Positions 48,501-64,000 of a stretch of DNA of 64,000 nucleotides are shown one piece after another (within the stretch, counting starts at the first letter, position 1; every line of letters begins with the position of its first letter). The DNA is taken from contig OU612066.1 in the NCBI GenBank assembly GCA_914767715.1, positions 1,493,001 through 1,557,000 of the forward strand, in the 5' to 3' direction. The position numbers and the translations under genes are program-made. The notes under the pieces were generated by a model that was given only the letters and a program-made list of their open reading frames with translations, ran no database searches and was not told the origin of the DNA. The stretch comes from Membranipora membranacea. Lineage: Eukaryota; Bryozoa; Gymnolaemata; Cheilostomatida; Membraniporidae.

Positions 48501-51500
48501 AGTCTAAGCCTTCATTGCGGAGAGGGTTATCCCCTCTAGAGTACAGGTACAGGGACTAATAGTACTCAAGCCGCACCCTATACCCTTGTCTGCCGGAATG
48601 CGGACTACTCTTATTATCGAATAGGCAGAGGGGGATCTTTTTACGGCATGTGCAAACACACAGTGGACCTCCGGGATATTTAGTCCTGTTCCGCAAGGAC
48701 CTGGCTAGGATGAATGGCGCCAGTACCAAAGCAGAACTGACTGCCGACGTTGGGAATTGAACCTGGACCTCACAGATCACAAGTCCGCACCCTTAACCAT
48801 CAGACAACTCCCGACTCGACCTGACTGGTGACCAGGTATAAAGTATAATCATGTTTGTTGTCAAACTAAGAGGGGTCAAGCGTCAGTTACTAGTAGAACA
48901 ACCTTACATTTTAAATGGTAAACACAAGCACAGACAACAACACTACTTAAAGATTGACTATTGGCAATGGGAATGATACTGTATAAGAATACACCATGTC
49001 ACAAATATTTACGTGTATTTCAAAACAATGGATTTAACACTTTCAACCAGTGCCACCAATCGCCCTATGGAATCACTCCAGTACCTTTACAGCACATATC
49101 ATATAACTTACTCATTAACAGTTTACACGCGACTTACCTCCTCTCCACTGTCGACACTTTCCCCAGGCTCCTCCTCCTCCCACTCATCAGCGCTATCCAC
49201 ATCATAATCAAACCTCTCCTTATCCAAACCAAGAGGACGACGTGGTGTCACCCGGAGAGATACCTTCCTCCAAGTACCAAAGTATGCAGGCCGGATATCT
49301 GTGTGGAACTGTAAGAACTTAACTCTGTGCTTTTCTCGTCCAATCAGCTCAACATCATCTTCCTCTGTCCTGTAAAAAAAAACAACTAACATATAACCAT
49401 CAAAGCAGAATCAGTGAGAAGGTATACAATGTGTGACTCGAGCCAAGTCTTAGTAACCTATGTCACACTTGATGATATGCACCTTAAAACAATTAGCTGA
49501 AAAATGAGGAGTTGACATGCTGATGTTGATACCCACAAAATTACTTGCTCTTTGTTAGTATAAGCCTAGGTCATGTGTTGCGCCTAAGCTCTTACCATGG
49601 CCATGTATCAGGGTTTAAGAGAGGACTCCTGATTTTAATATCTTGTAGATATGGTATGTCATCAACACTCTGATTTCTGAACTGCTTCTCAAACAGGTCA
49701 CGCTCAGTAAACTCCACCCTGCATAGAGGCGCTACGCGCATATCAGGCTTAGGAGCAAACGATTTAAATCTTGTGTATGTCTCTTCTTCAGCTGAGATTT
49801 TGGTATCCTTTTCTGGCGAGTCCTTCTTCACATGTTTGAAGAACTTTGCCAAGTGATTACGTCGAGCCTCTTCTTTCCGTTTCTAAGATGATAAGTTGTC
49901 AATGAAACATTAAAGACAAGCCAAACAGAGTTTACAGCACACTAGCGTTGATAAAAAAAAATGGAAATTATGACCCAGTGTTGGGGGGGGGGGGGGGGTT
50001 CCATGAAAAGAGAGGATAACTTCTTTATGAGAAGACTGGTTCCTGTGTTTAGACCATGGAGTTGGTAAATATATAAAAACCCTATGGTGTGGACATAGAG
50101 TTTTGGACAAACACTGGTCCCAGAATCCCTGGTGTAGGCCCGTATGGTGTGAATAAGGGGAAAACAATGACAATGCCCACAAAATCATATCCATCAATAT
50201 AATCAATGTATTCATCGTATTGAAAATCGCTAAAATGACACATGCTGACTTCCATCATTTTCTTATTTATTTGGAATATTTGGAAACCGTGTGAGACCAA
50301 ATCTCAAGTGTAACCAACTTAAATGTAGATTGTATACCTTTTCATACTCAATTTTCTGTTTCTCTAGCCGTTTTTCCTCGTCCTTTTGTCTCTTTTCTTC
50401 TTCTTTTTGTTTCCTGTCTTCTTCTTTCTGCCTTTTCTCCTCTTCTTTTTTTAGTCTCTCTTCCTCCTTTTTCAGTTTCTCTTCTTCACGTTTCTTCCTC
50501 TCAGCCTCTTTCTTAGCGCTTTTCAAGAAATTAAAACTATCAATTTCATTCCATTGGACGACATCAGGTGCTCTCTTATGAGAATGCTCGGTTTATATGC
50601 TATTAAAGTCTAGAAATATTATTCTAATACTGCAGAGTCTGGGCTCTATTACACTCTGTAAAGATACAATAATTGGTACATGTACATAAAAAATCCCAAC
50701 TGGCTTGTGTAAACAGACCTTGGCCAATTTTGGTAATATTCCACAATAACTCACTCTAGTTCAGCTTTTTTCTGGGCTAGTATTAAATCTCTCTCTTTCT
50801 GTTTCTCCTCTTTTTCTTTCTGTTTAGCCAGACGCTCAGCTTCTTTCTGCTTCTTCTTGTCTTCCACCTCTTTATCCTTACGAGCCTAAAAAGTGAAACA
50901 GCTGACACTAACAGGGAGTGATCACAGCTCGCCATAAGCATTGAGTAAATTCAGCAAAAAATACATGTTGGAAGATGAATCAATGCCCTGGTATTGGTTT
51001 TACTTTAAAAGCTTTGTCAAATCTTGATCATTATCCATGATCCTAGGACTCTCTGTTCACACAAGTGAATAAGGATCAATAAATTACAACTCATCATAAA
51101 TTATGTTTGGTTTTATTTGTGTGATATGCAGGACAGCGTGACCCCTAAGGCAAATAGCAATGATACTAACCTTCTCCTCGAGCTTCTGTAGACGTTTAGC
51201 CTCACGCTCCTCCTCTTTCTGCTTCTGTTTGAGCTGGGTAGCGGCCCTCAACTCATCCTGCTTCTTCTTAGCTGATGTTGTAACACATTTCTATAAATAT
51301 AGTTACATATAGCATGCATTCTTACTGTTTTAAATTTGACTAACCAGTCCATGTGCTACTACAGCAGAGAAGGTGAAAGGATCTCAATAGCTCAGTACTT
51401 CATATTCCAAAAAGTCATCTTACCATCTCTCCAGTAACCATGATTGGATTTCATCAGCTTCATTTTTGCTAAATTGTTTTGGAGAAAATTTGATCACAAC

Positions 51501-53269
51501 TAAGAAAGAGACTTTAAATTGACTGAAAAAACAACTGCAGGAAAGAAGAATGCATACCCGAGTGCGTCTGGTAGCAGGTGTTGTAGCATCTTCACTTGAT
51601 GGACTCATGATACTTCTATCAGGACTATTAATGAGCTCCTCATCTTCAGAATCACTATCAGGAGAAGCTGGCCCGTCAATTACCTAATAATTATAATAAA
51701 GGTTTATAGGGTAAATAAGGTTTAAAATATGAATTACAATGTAAATAGTGTACTATCTGATTACTACTTGTTCATCATTCTACACTAAAATTGAAACAGC
51801 TGTGTCCTCAGACAAAATCTAAATCCATAAAGCAACGAAGTCGATGTGAGAAAGAAAGACATGAGCGTACAAGGAACATTCAAATCACAATAACTACTTA
51901 TGTGACTTACATTCTCAGACGGTGTCTGGGCTCTCTCCTCCTTTGTTGAGTTGCTCTGTTGACCTTGATCTGAGGTACCAAGGCCGCTGTCAATCTCCTC
52001 ACTATGCTTATCAATGTCTTTTTTATCTACATCACATTCCAATTTAATTGGCTCTTCACTTTTCTTCACTGTTGATGCAATATCATTTCCTGGTTTAGAG
52101 TCATCTTCTAAGATCACAGTCACCTTTGGTGTAGATATGTCAGTTTTCTCTTCCTCTATTAGATCAACAATGTCATCTCCGGCGGTGCTTGAGGTCACCT
52201 CAGTTAGAGGGCTATCACAGCGAGTTAGAACAATGAATGGTTCGAGTGTAGACTGCGATGCAGGAGGTACAGATATCAGGCTGGAGGCTGACAGAATCCG
52301 CTCAGAGCTGGAGCTTACCTCTGGCTCTGAATCTATTTCAACTACAATATCAGAGTAACATATCAGATATCGACCGAGCTTTCATGCCTCCCAAGAAAGT
52401 ATTGAATCTGGTCAAATTATATATTATCTTGATATTCTATTACTTGATGTTTTCTCGAAACTCAATCTCAAACAAGAAGTCACTTTAATAGCTCTGTATA
52501 CACTAGATGAGAAAAGTTTGCCATTTCGCACAAATGCTTGGAATAGCTAAATTTAACGCCAACAAAAATTTACTGCCACCCCAAATAAGCTCAACTACTC
52601 TCTAGCTAGCACTTACAATTAGATATTTTATGAATCAAACCCTGTATAATTTGTTATAAATCACGAAGTACACCGTATCGACATTGTAATCACACCATTT
52701 CAATGATGTCAAGAGTTCTCCCTGTATGTTTCTAGTAAAATTGGAATAAAAAAGGATTTCCTTTTGAACCTACCTGCCAATTTGGTAGCGGAGGAAAGCT
52801 TTGGTTTCTTAAGGCACTCATCTCTAGTCTCTGATGCACTGTTATTTCTCTTCTTTGGAGCTACTTTATGGGGACTAGTAGCAGACTCAGTGTTGGAGCT
52901 CTTAGGCTTTACAAAAAATGACAGCGTGGCTGGAAAAAAATAACAAACAACTATATACTCTGTGTGTAAGTTTGTGGGTGAAAACAATATTTTCTGTCAC
53001 ATGGTTGAAAACTAAAGGGTGTGAGTCTATGGTGTGAGTTCATAAGTACAAGATGTGAATACAGTGAGGGTGTTAAAGAGGACATGAAAATCATCCAAGT
53101 ATGAGATAAACAGACCTAATTTTGCATATGCCACTAAATTTACATTATCAATGACATGTTGGGGGACATGCCTAGCTAGATGTACTCACTTTGTGTCAGC
53201 TTCTTTTCTTTGACCATGATGGGTTTGACGGAGCTTGCCTGTCTGCTAGTTTTCTTACAGGACGGATAT
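45517..53269 (-). CDS. CHAF1A: Chromatin assembly factor 1 subunit A (CAF-1 p150)
   Basis: Fifteen minus-strand exons in unbroken phase: 53190-53269, 52774-52929, 51911-52341, 51558-51683, 51171-51290, 50755-50885, 50338-50572, 49596-49882, 49138-49369, 48375-48465, 47992-48176, 47586-47721, 47081-47180, 46647-46855, 45517-46367 (about 1,122 residues). In order: an N-terminal PIP-like TQTTLSFFVKP, an acidic Ser-rich region, a KER Lys/Glu/Arg coiled coil, a second PIP-like NHLAKFFKHVKK, the CAF-1 block RPAYFGTWRK with DEWEEEEPGES, an acidic segment, and a C-terminal winged-helix-like region with CCWYVNDDVLQKY. CAF-1 is recruited by PCNA and deposits H3-H4 behind replication forks. The last exon adds a p21-like PIP (QKRMTDFL) and six PRRV-type repeats. 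The start is unresolved: the first exon listed opens with a split codon, or Met at MVKEKKLTQ may start translation. Confidence 0.93.
45650..46191 (-). other. Six PR[RK]V-x-[LIF]-[TIS]-T repeats in the CHAF1A tail
   Basis: PRKVALITLS, PRRVGITTLQ, PRRVTLTTVK, PRRVPFSTLS, PRRVTLTTLS and PRRVELITIQ occur along about 170 residues. Four are preceded by Ser, making SPRR, a CDK phosphorylation consensus. Confidence 0.85.
48590..48815 (-). mobile_element. tRNA-derived SINE, family B, copy 2
   Basis: On the minus strand, box A region TGTCTGATGGTTAAGGG is followed by box B (GGTTCAATTCC at 48753-48763) and the family body. The plus-strand stretch GTTCCGCAAGGACCTGGCTA differs at one position from the copy at 9108-9305. 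It lies in a CHAF1A intron. Confidence 0.75.
49983..49999. repeat. poly-G tract in a CHAF1A intron
   Basis: A run of about 16 G residues. Confidence 0.9.
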
Positions 53270-53904
53270 CTGAGATCGAATGAACAATAGAGAACGCTAG
53301 ATTAAGTTCATCAAGCATTATCAGTGATGTTACTGGGCCTATAATACTAGGTTACAGTAACCTACACAAAATAGAAAAATGCTCACTACCTAGTATGTAT
53401 GGTTGGACAATGGATAAAGCCTACCAGGTTTAGCTGGACTAACATTTGAAGAGGCACCTCATAGATAGGTGCTTTTGATCACATCACATATGCGACGAGA
53501 ATTCGATCCCTGCTCAGGTATTGATTGAGGGACTTCCCAAAAACGTTATAATCATCATGACACCTAAACTAGCTTCTAATCAACTAAAATTAATTGTGAC
53601 TTGATTAGTTCATGCATCCTGTCAGCAAAGAGTTACACTCCTTGATTGATGTCACTGTCAGCAGTCCACTGCCAAAACTAATAAAGACTCTTTTACAAAT
53701 GTAATACATCTATAAGAGAGTAGTTAGCAAACTGTAACTCCCAGTACCTTACACAGCCCTACTTATCAATTAATACTTCATATTAATCAAATAATGGTAA
53801 CAGACACAACAAAAACACAATTCAAATCATCAGTCTGAGTTTTACATGCATTTCTATCAATTATTAAATTATTATCATTTATGTATAAATGAAGGCCCGT
53901 CTAA

Positions 53905-53951
53905 TATATATATATATAGAGCATAGATAGATATATATATATATATATTAG
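53905..53951. repeat. (TA)n repeats at the 5' junction of a retroelement
   Basis: Two TA-repeat blocks separated by GAGCATAGATAGA, directly before the retroelement frame. Confidence 0.9.
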
Positions 53952-54830
53952 GAGACACACAAGGTAGTGTACTTGGGCCCCTGCTCTTCTTATTATTCAT
54001 TAATGACATGCCAAACTACGTCACCAATGGCTCTACTGTACGGCTGTTCGCGGATGATGCTGTGTTATATAGGAGAATCGACGGACCAGATGACTCTGCA
54101 CTGCTACAGGAAGACCTCAACTCGTTGCTGAAGTGGGAGAGAGACTCCACCTAAGTAAGTGTAACCTACTCCGAGTTTCCCGAAAGCGAGAGCAGACAGT
54201 TGCAGATTACTACATCAGAGGCCATAACCTGGAGCTCGCCAAATCTGCTAAATACATTGGCGTCACCCTCACGAAAGATATGACCTGGAAACAGCATGTA
54301 AAATCTGTTGCTGGAAAGGCAAACAACACCCTGTCCTTTCTCTGGCGAAATATCTCTGACTGCCCACAGAACCTCAAAGCGCTTAGCTATAAAACACTCA
54401 TACGCCCACAGGTCGAGTACTGCAGTTCTATCTGGGACCCCCCATCTTCAAAACCAGATCAAACAACTACAATCCATCCAGAATCGGGCAGCTCGCTTCA
54501 CCTGTAGTAACTATTCCCGGTACAGCCGTGTATCAGCCATGAAACATCAGCTCGGGTGGGAGAGCCTACAGGCCAGAAGAAAGATATGCAAAGTTGTACT
54601 GCTATACAATATAATGAACCACCATATCGACATACGACTGGTACAACGACCATCTGCTGTGCTGTCCATCCAGAGAAGCTAACTCAGCTCCACTGCAGAA
54701 CACTGGCCTTTCACTTTCAGAGATCATATGTGCCAGACACCGTAGTGCTATGGAACAGCCTCCCTCCAGTCAGACATCTTTGGTCACCGTGGATGCATTT
54801 ATTTATTTAGATCAGGTGCAACTGGCGCCC
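53950..54830 (+). mobile_element. 5'-truncated, frameshifted non-LTR retroelement
   Basis: The frame opens at the RT core [20 protein letters not shown], then [10 protein letters not shown] with the catalytic Asp pair. A break after KWERDST is followed in another frame by [33 protein letters not shown] and LIRPQVEYCSSIWDP. Two further shifts lead to NRAARFTCSNYSRYS and VLWNSLPP. The order matches CR1/Jockey-type ORF2. At least three frame breaks show it is dead. It is a different family from the copies near 38 kb and lies just upstream of the recognised CHAF1A exons, either in a first intron or in the promoter flank. Confidence 0.88.
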
Positions 54831-54959
54831 TGGTCGGGGCATCCTAAGATATATCTATGCTCTTCTGTTTATTCCAGCACCAAGTCCAAGCACCTGTATT
54901 ATGATATATTACCCAGATGTCTTTTGCTCACAGATCAACATTGATGCACACCAAAAAGA

Positions 54960-57900
54960 GCAAGCCACTTACCACTTGTTGCGTACTGCTACTGAAGTAA
55001 GTGTTACTTGTCTTATAATAATTATAGCCCTTCTTCTCAGGTCAGAGCTCACAGATCAGCAATAGACTGTAGAGCACGCAGGAGTTTCTGCTGCTTGGAT
55101 GGATGAACACACATACAGATTTAGATTATTCCAGGCGGCAAGATCGACCAGTCCACCAAGTCTAACTAACTTAACTAACCTCCCAACCTAGTTAGTTAGT
55201 TAGTAGACTAGAGTAGCAGTAGAGTAGTAGTTATCTATTCTTTGGAGTGATTATTCATTTATTCCCAACTAGAACTAGAGTCCAGAATAATATGAGTTTT
55301 TGCCTGGTTAGTTTCAGGCGAGTACCTCCTTTTGTTTTATCTTATGCATCAATAATGTTCAGGCATTATATGATTGTTGTTGAGTGCTGACATTCTGCAA
55401 GAAAAACACAATACTTTTATCATAGAAAAATCACTTCCCGCCAGCAGCATGACAAACCAATTTTGATTTATGAAAAATTATGCCACACACTGATGATATG
55501 GGATCTCTATTGAAAGGATCAAATAGCATAATTCACACAAGATATATCCGCCCAAAGGTTATTAAAGGATTAAAATGTTGCCATACAGACTAATAAATCT
55601 ACAATTTGGGTTTTCTCCGTTTTGCTTCAAGAAATTTGTTTATATAGATATATGATATTTTGGATGTTCATTTGATTTTGGATCAAGGTTAGCTTAACCC
55701 AAGTTTTTTACACCAAGGCTGGGCATGCACCCAATAACATTTACAATCAGTCCTAGACCACTGCTAAGATAAAGTTAGTTTCAGTTTGAAGTAAACACAC
55801 ATTTTGTAGAGAAAGTTCCCTGCAGTGTGCTGGTAATACTGACTGACTGGTTCAACTAAGTGATTCAAGCAGGTATGAGTTTGTAGCAATGAACTAAACT
55901 AGTTCATTGTTTGTAGTAGCACAGACACATGTAAATTGCTACATATAAAACACATATATGGGAGTATGCCTGGTAAGATGCATTGTGACAATTGTGTATA
56001 TTATTTTATATACATACATGGATTTGGAATGGCCAAGCCTGTCTTGGCAAGCTAGCTATGTATTGTTGTAGCCTGGGCAGCCCATCTGAGCTACTATGTA
56101 TTTATGGCTATGGGGCCCTTGGACTTGCAAGCCTGTATTTTCCCGTGTCCGGCTTCAACCACCTGTATGTGTGTATGCTCATTTAATATCATTGTATGGT
56201 ATGTATGCATCTGTGTACTGTATATTAAATAATACTAGAGCTGACACCTCATGGACCCAACTCTAACAGCGGTGCGGTGGAAGGTAGGGATAGGAAAAGA
56301 GGGGGGGGGCATGTTTTCAATATGCTCAGTGAAAAACTGAGGGGTGTCAATTATGAGGATTATTGGAAAAACTGCCTCTTTCATATCATTGGTATATTGG
56401 GACCATACCACAGGTCTTCTCTAAAACCTGGGTCTTTGGCAATGTTTGACTGCCCCCCCCCCCTGAGTGCTTGTTCAAACAATACAACGATACAATAGAG
56501 ATATGATCAGAGACCCCACCGAAAAGGTGCAAAGCTGTTCAGCTCAGGTGGTCAGATCTGGACAGTCACGCGATTTGTTAAGTTTCTGCTCAAGACATGT
56601 TAAGCTCATTGAGACAAACACTAATGGCTGCTTTTGACTAACATGCTTGTGTATTGTGAAATTATTATGATTCTTCCAACGTTTTATTCCACCAAGGTCA
56701 TCACTCTGGTCACCTGCAGCAATGAAGAGGGAGTTCATTGCCTGCAGCGTCACAGCCGTGTCTCCGCTGCGTCTCCACTGTGTTTTATGACTTAAAAGTA
56801 AACAAAGATAGTGATAATAATAACAGAGACATTCCTGATATACTTACATTACATAATATCAGTTTAGTATGTTATATTTATATTCTGTTTATGGGTATGT
56901 CATAAGTCAGTTTCAGTCTAACATGAGCTGATGCGGTTAGTGAGGGACGAAAAATCATCCATCTACCAATTCTTACAGTTTTTATTCTCACATCCTCTGT
57001 CGTGGTTTATTTGACAATGACGATATTGAGTTATGTATGTTTCTTAGTCTTAGTCTCTTTATGATGGAATGGGTTATTGAACTTGGATGTTGTTGAATTT
57101 CGAATGCCATTGTACTCAATCATGATGAGAAGGGGTGATGGATTATATTTTATGGTTTTTGTCAATGCAGAGTTGATGCAGATTCATGTTGAAAATTGAG
57201 CATTTTGTGATTAATAAGAAGATCCAACTATAATTATTATTTTCAGTAAATTTGGTTTATTTCAATAGTCAATTCTACCTGTGTATAACCCTAGATAACA
57301 CTGCATGTCGCCACCAATAACTTTATTATGCTTACATGGTACATTTTTGTGCAAGTGAAATTGTTTATGTAACGGCTGTGATTTCCTGATCGATCTCTCT
57401 GCAATCAATCATATATCCAATGTCTATCACCACAGCAACTGAAACAGGAGCGCTATATCATTATGTGTCATAATATCAGGTTGTTTATGTTGTTGTGCAA
57501 ACTGTATTTTTCACAAGTTAATTCCAGACTCTACTTAGTTTTCCTGGAATTAGTTGGATTTGAAAACAATGTTTTGCGATTAGAAAACTGAGTCAGAATA
57601 AAGAAAACTCCCATGCCATAATGTTATAATATGCAGCCATACTATAGACTTCGGGACAAATTATAAAGTTTATGGATGTTCCTGGACCCTGTACAGTTTG
57701 TCAGAACCAATTCAATCTGCACATAATCAGCTGTCCGCTGCAGACTGTCTGACCCTGATGAGATGGCCAGCTCTGACTGGAGATGTACAGTCATTAAGGT
57801 CATCAGTTCATGTGACTTTGGTCAACCGCATCATAATTCATTCATTTTTCAATTAAACGGGTAAATGAAGATTCAATGAGCTCATCATGTCGACAGCCTC

Positions 57901-57995
57901 ATCATGTAATGACTGCTGTTAAGTTATTGTCCTTCACAGATGTACAGATGAACACTATTGATAGGAACACCAGCTAGTAAACATCTGGAGAGGTC
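54960..57995. other. Intergenic region between CHAF1A and the LIMK-like gene
   Basis: No exon with a recognisable product and no Cys/His pattern of a LIM domain in any frame. It holds poly-G and poly-C tracts (about 56302 and 56453) and a short palindrome at 56713-56746 related to the repeat at 43987. It probably contains the LIMK-like promoter. Confidence 0.4.
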
Positions 57996-63948
<5,953 letters not shown>

Positions 63949-64000
63949 GTAATGTCAATTCTCACCACTCACCACTCTCCAAACCGTATACCTGTAAAAT

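Noticed and set aside
56277-56498. 73-residue ORF between CHAF1A and the LIMK-like gene
   Set aside because: Contains poly-G and poly-C tracts and has no splice or similarity support.

Overview
The window is animal (metazoan) nuclear DNA. Its genes are split by many short-to-medium spliceosomal introns, base composition is AT-rich, and SINEs, non-LTR retroelement fragments and small DNA transposons are scattered between and inside the genes. The set of orthologues (RPS11, NDUFV3, SNRPG, ATMIN, SNRNP35, CHAF1A and a LIM-kinase-type kinase) fits an invertebrate. I cannot fix the phylum from sequence alone. There is no sign of prokaryotic, viral or organellar DNA. Exons were joined by hand using splice-site consensus, reading-frame phase and family similarity. 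For most genes every intron keeps phase.

Layout. 1-933 (+): 3' end of an unrecognised gene whose product ends in a cysteine cluster and a CAAX-like box. 5043-6852 (-): RPS11. 8834-9537 (+): NDUFV3. 12341-15497 (-): SNRPG, with a 415-bp MITE in its first intron. 17013-20513 (+): ATMIN, divergent from SNRPG. 20.5-41.3 kb: a gene-poor, AT-rich interval with two TATA-box promoters that each precede a small ORF, several SINEs, nested transposons and a cluster of perfect palindromes. 41297-45028 (+): SNRNP35. It is convergent with CHAF1A (-, 45517 to about 53.3 kb), whose upstream flank at 53.95-54.83 kb holds a decayed retroelement. 57996 to the window end (+): a LIMK/TESK-type kinase, cut off by the window edge, with a 517-bp hAT MITE in an intron.

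Functional themes. The genes are housekeeping and not an operon: cytosolic translation (RPS11), complex I (NDUFV3), splicing (SNRPG in all major Sm-class snRNPs; SNRNP35 in the minor U11/U12 snRNP), the ATMIN-LC8 transcription loop, replication-coupled chromatin assembly (CHAF1A) and actin signalling (LIMK-like). I see no evidence that they act as one pathway.

The items most worth a second look are: the repeated SP-R-R-V tail and three PIP-like motifs of CHAF1A; a LIMK-like kinase that starts without LIM or PDZ domains and uses a GC-AG intron; a MITE nested inside a retroelement reading frame; tiny palindromes flanked by matching direct repeats; and two orphan TATA-driven transcription units.
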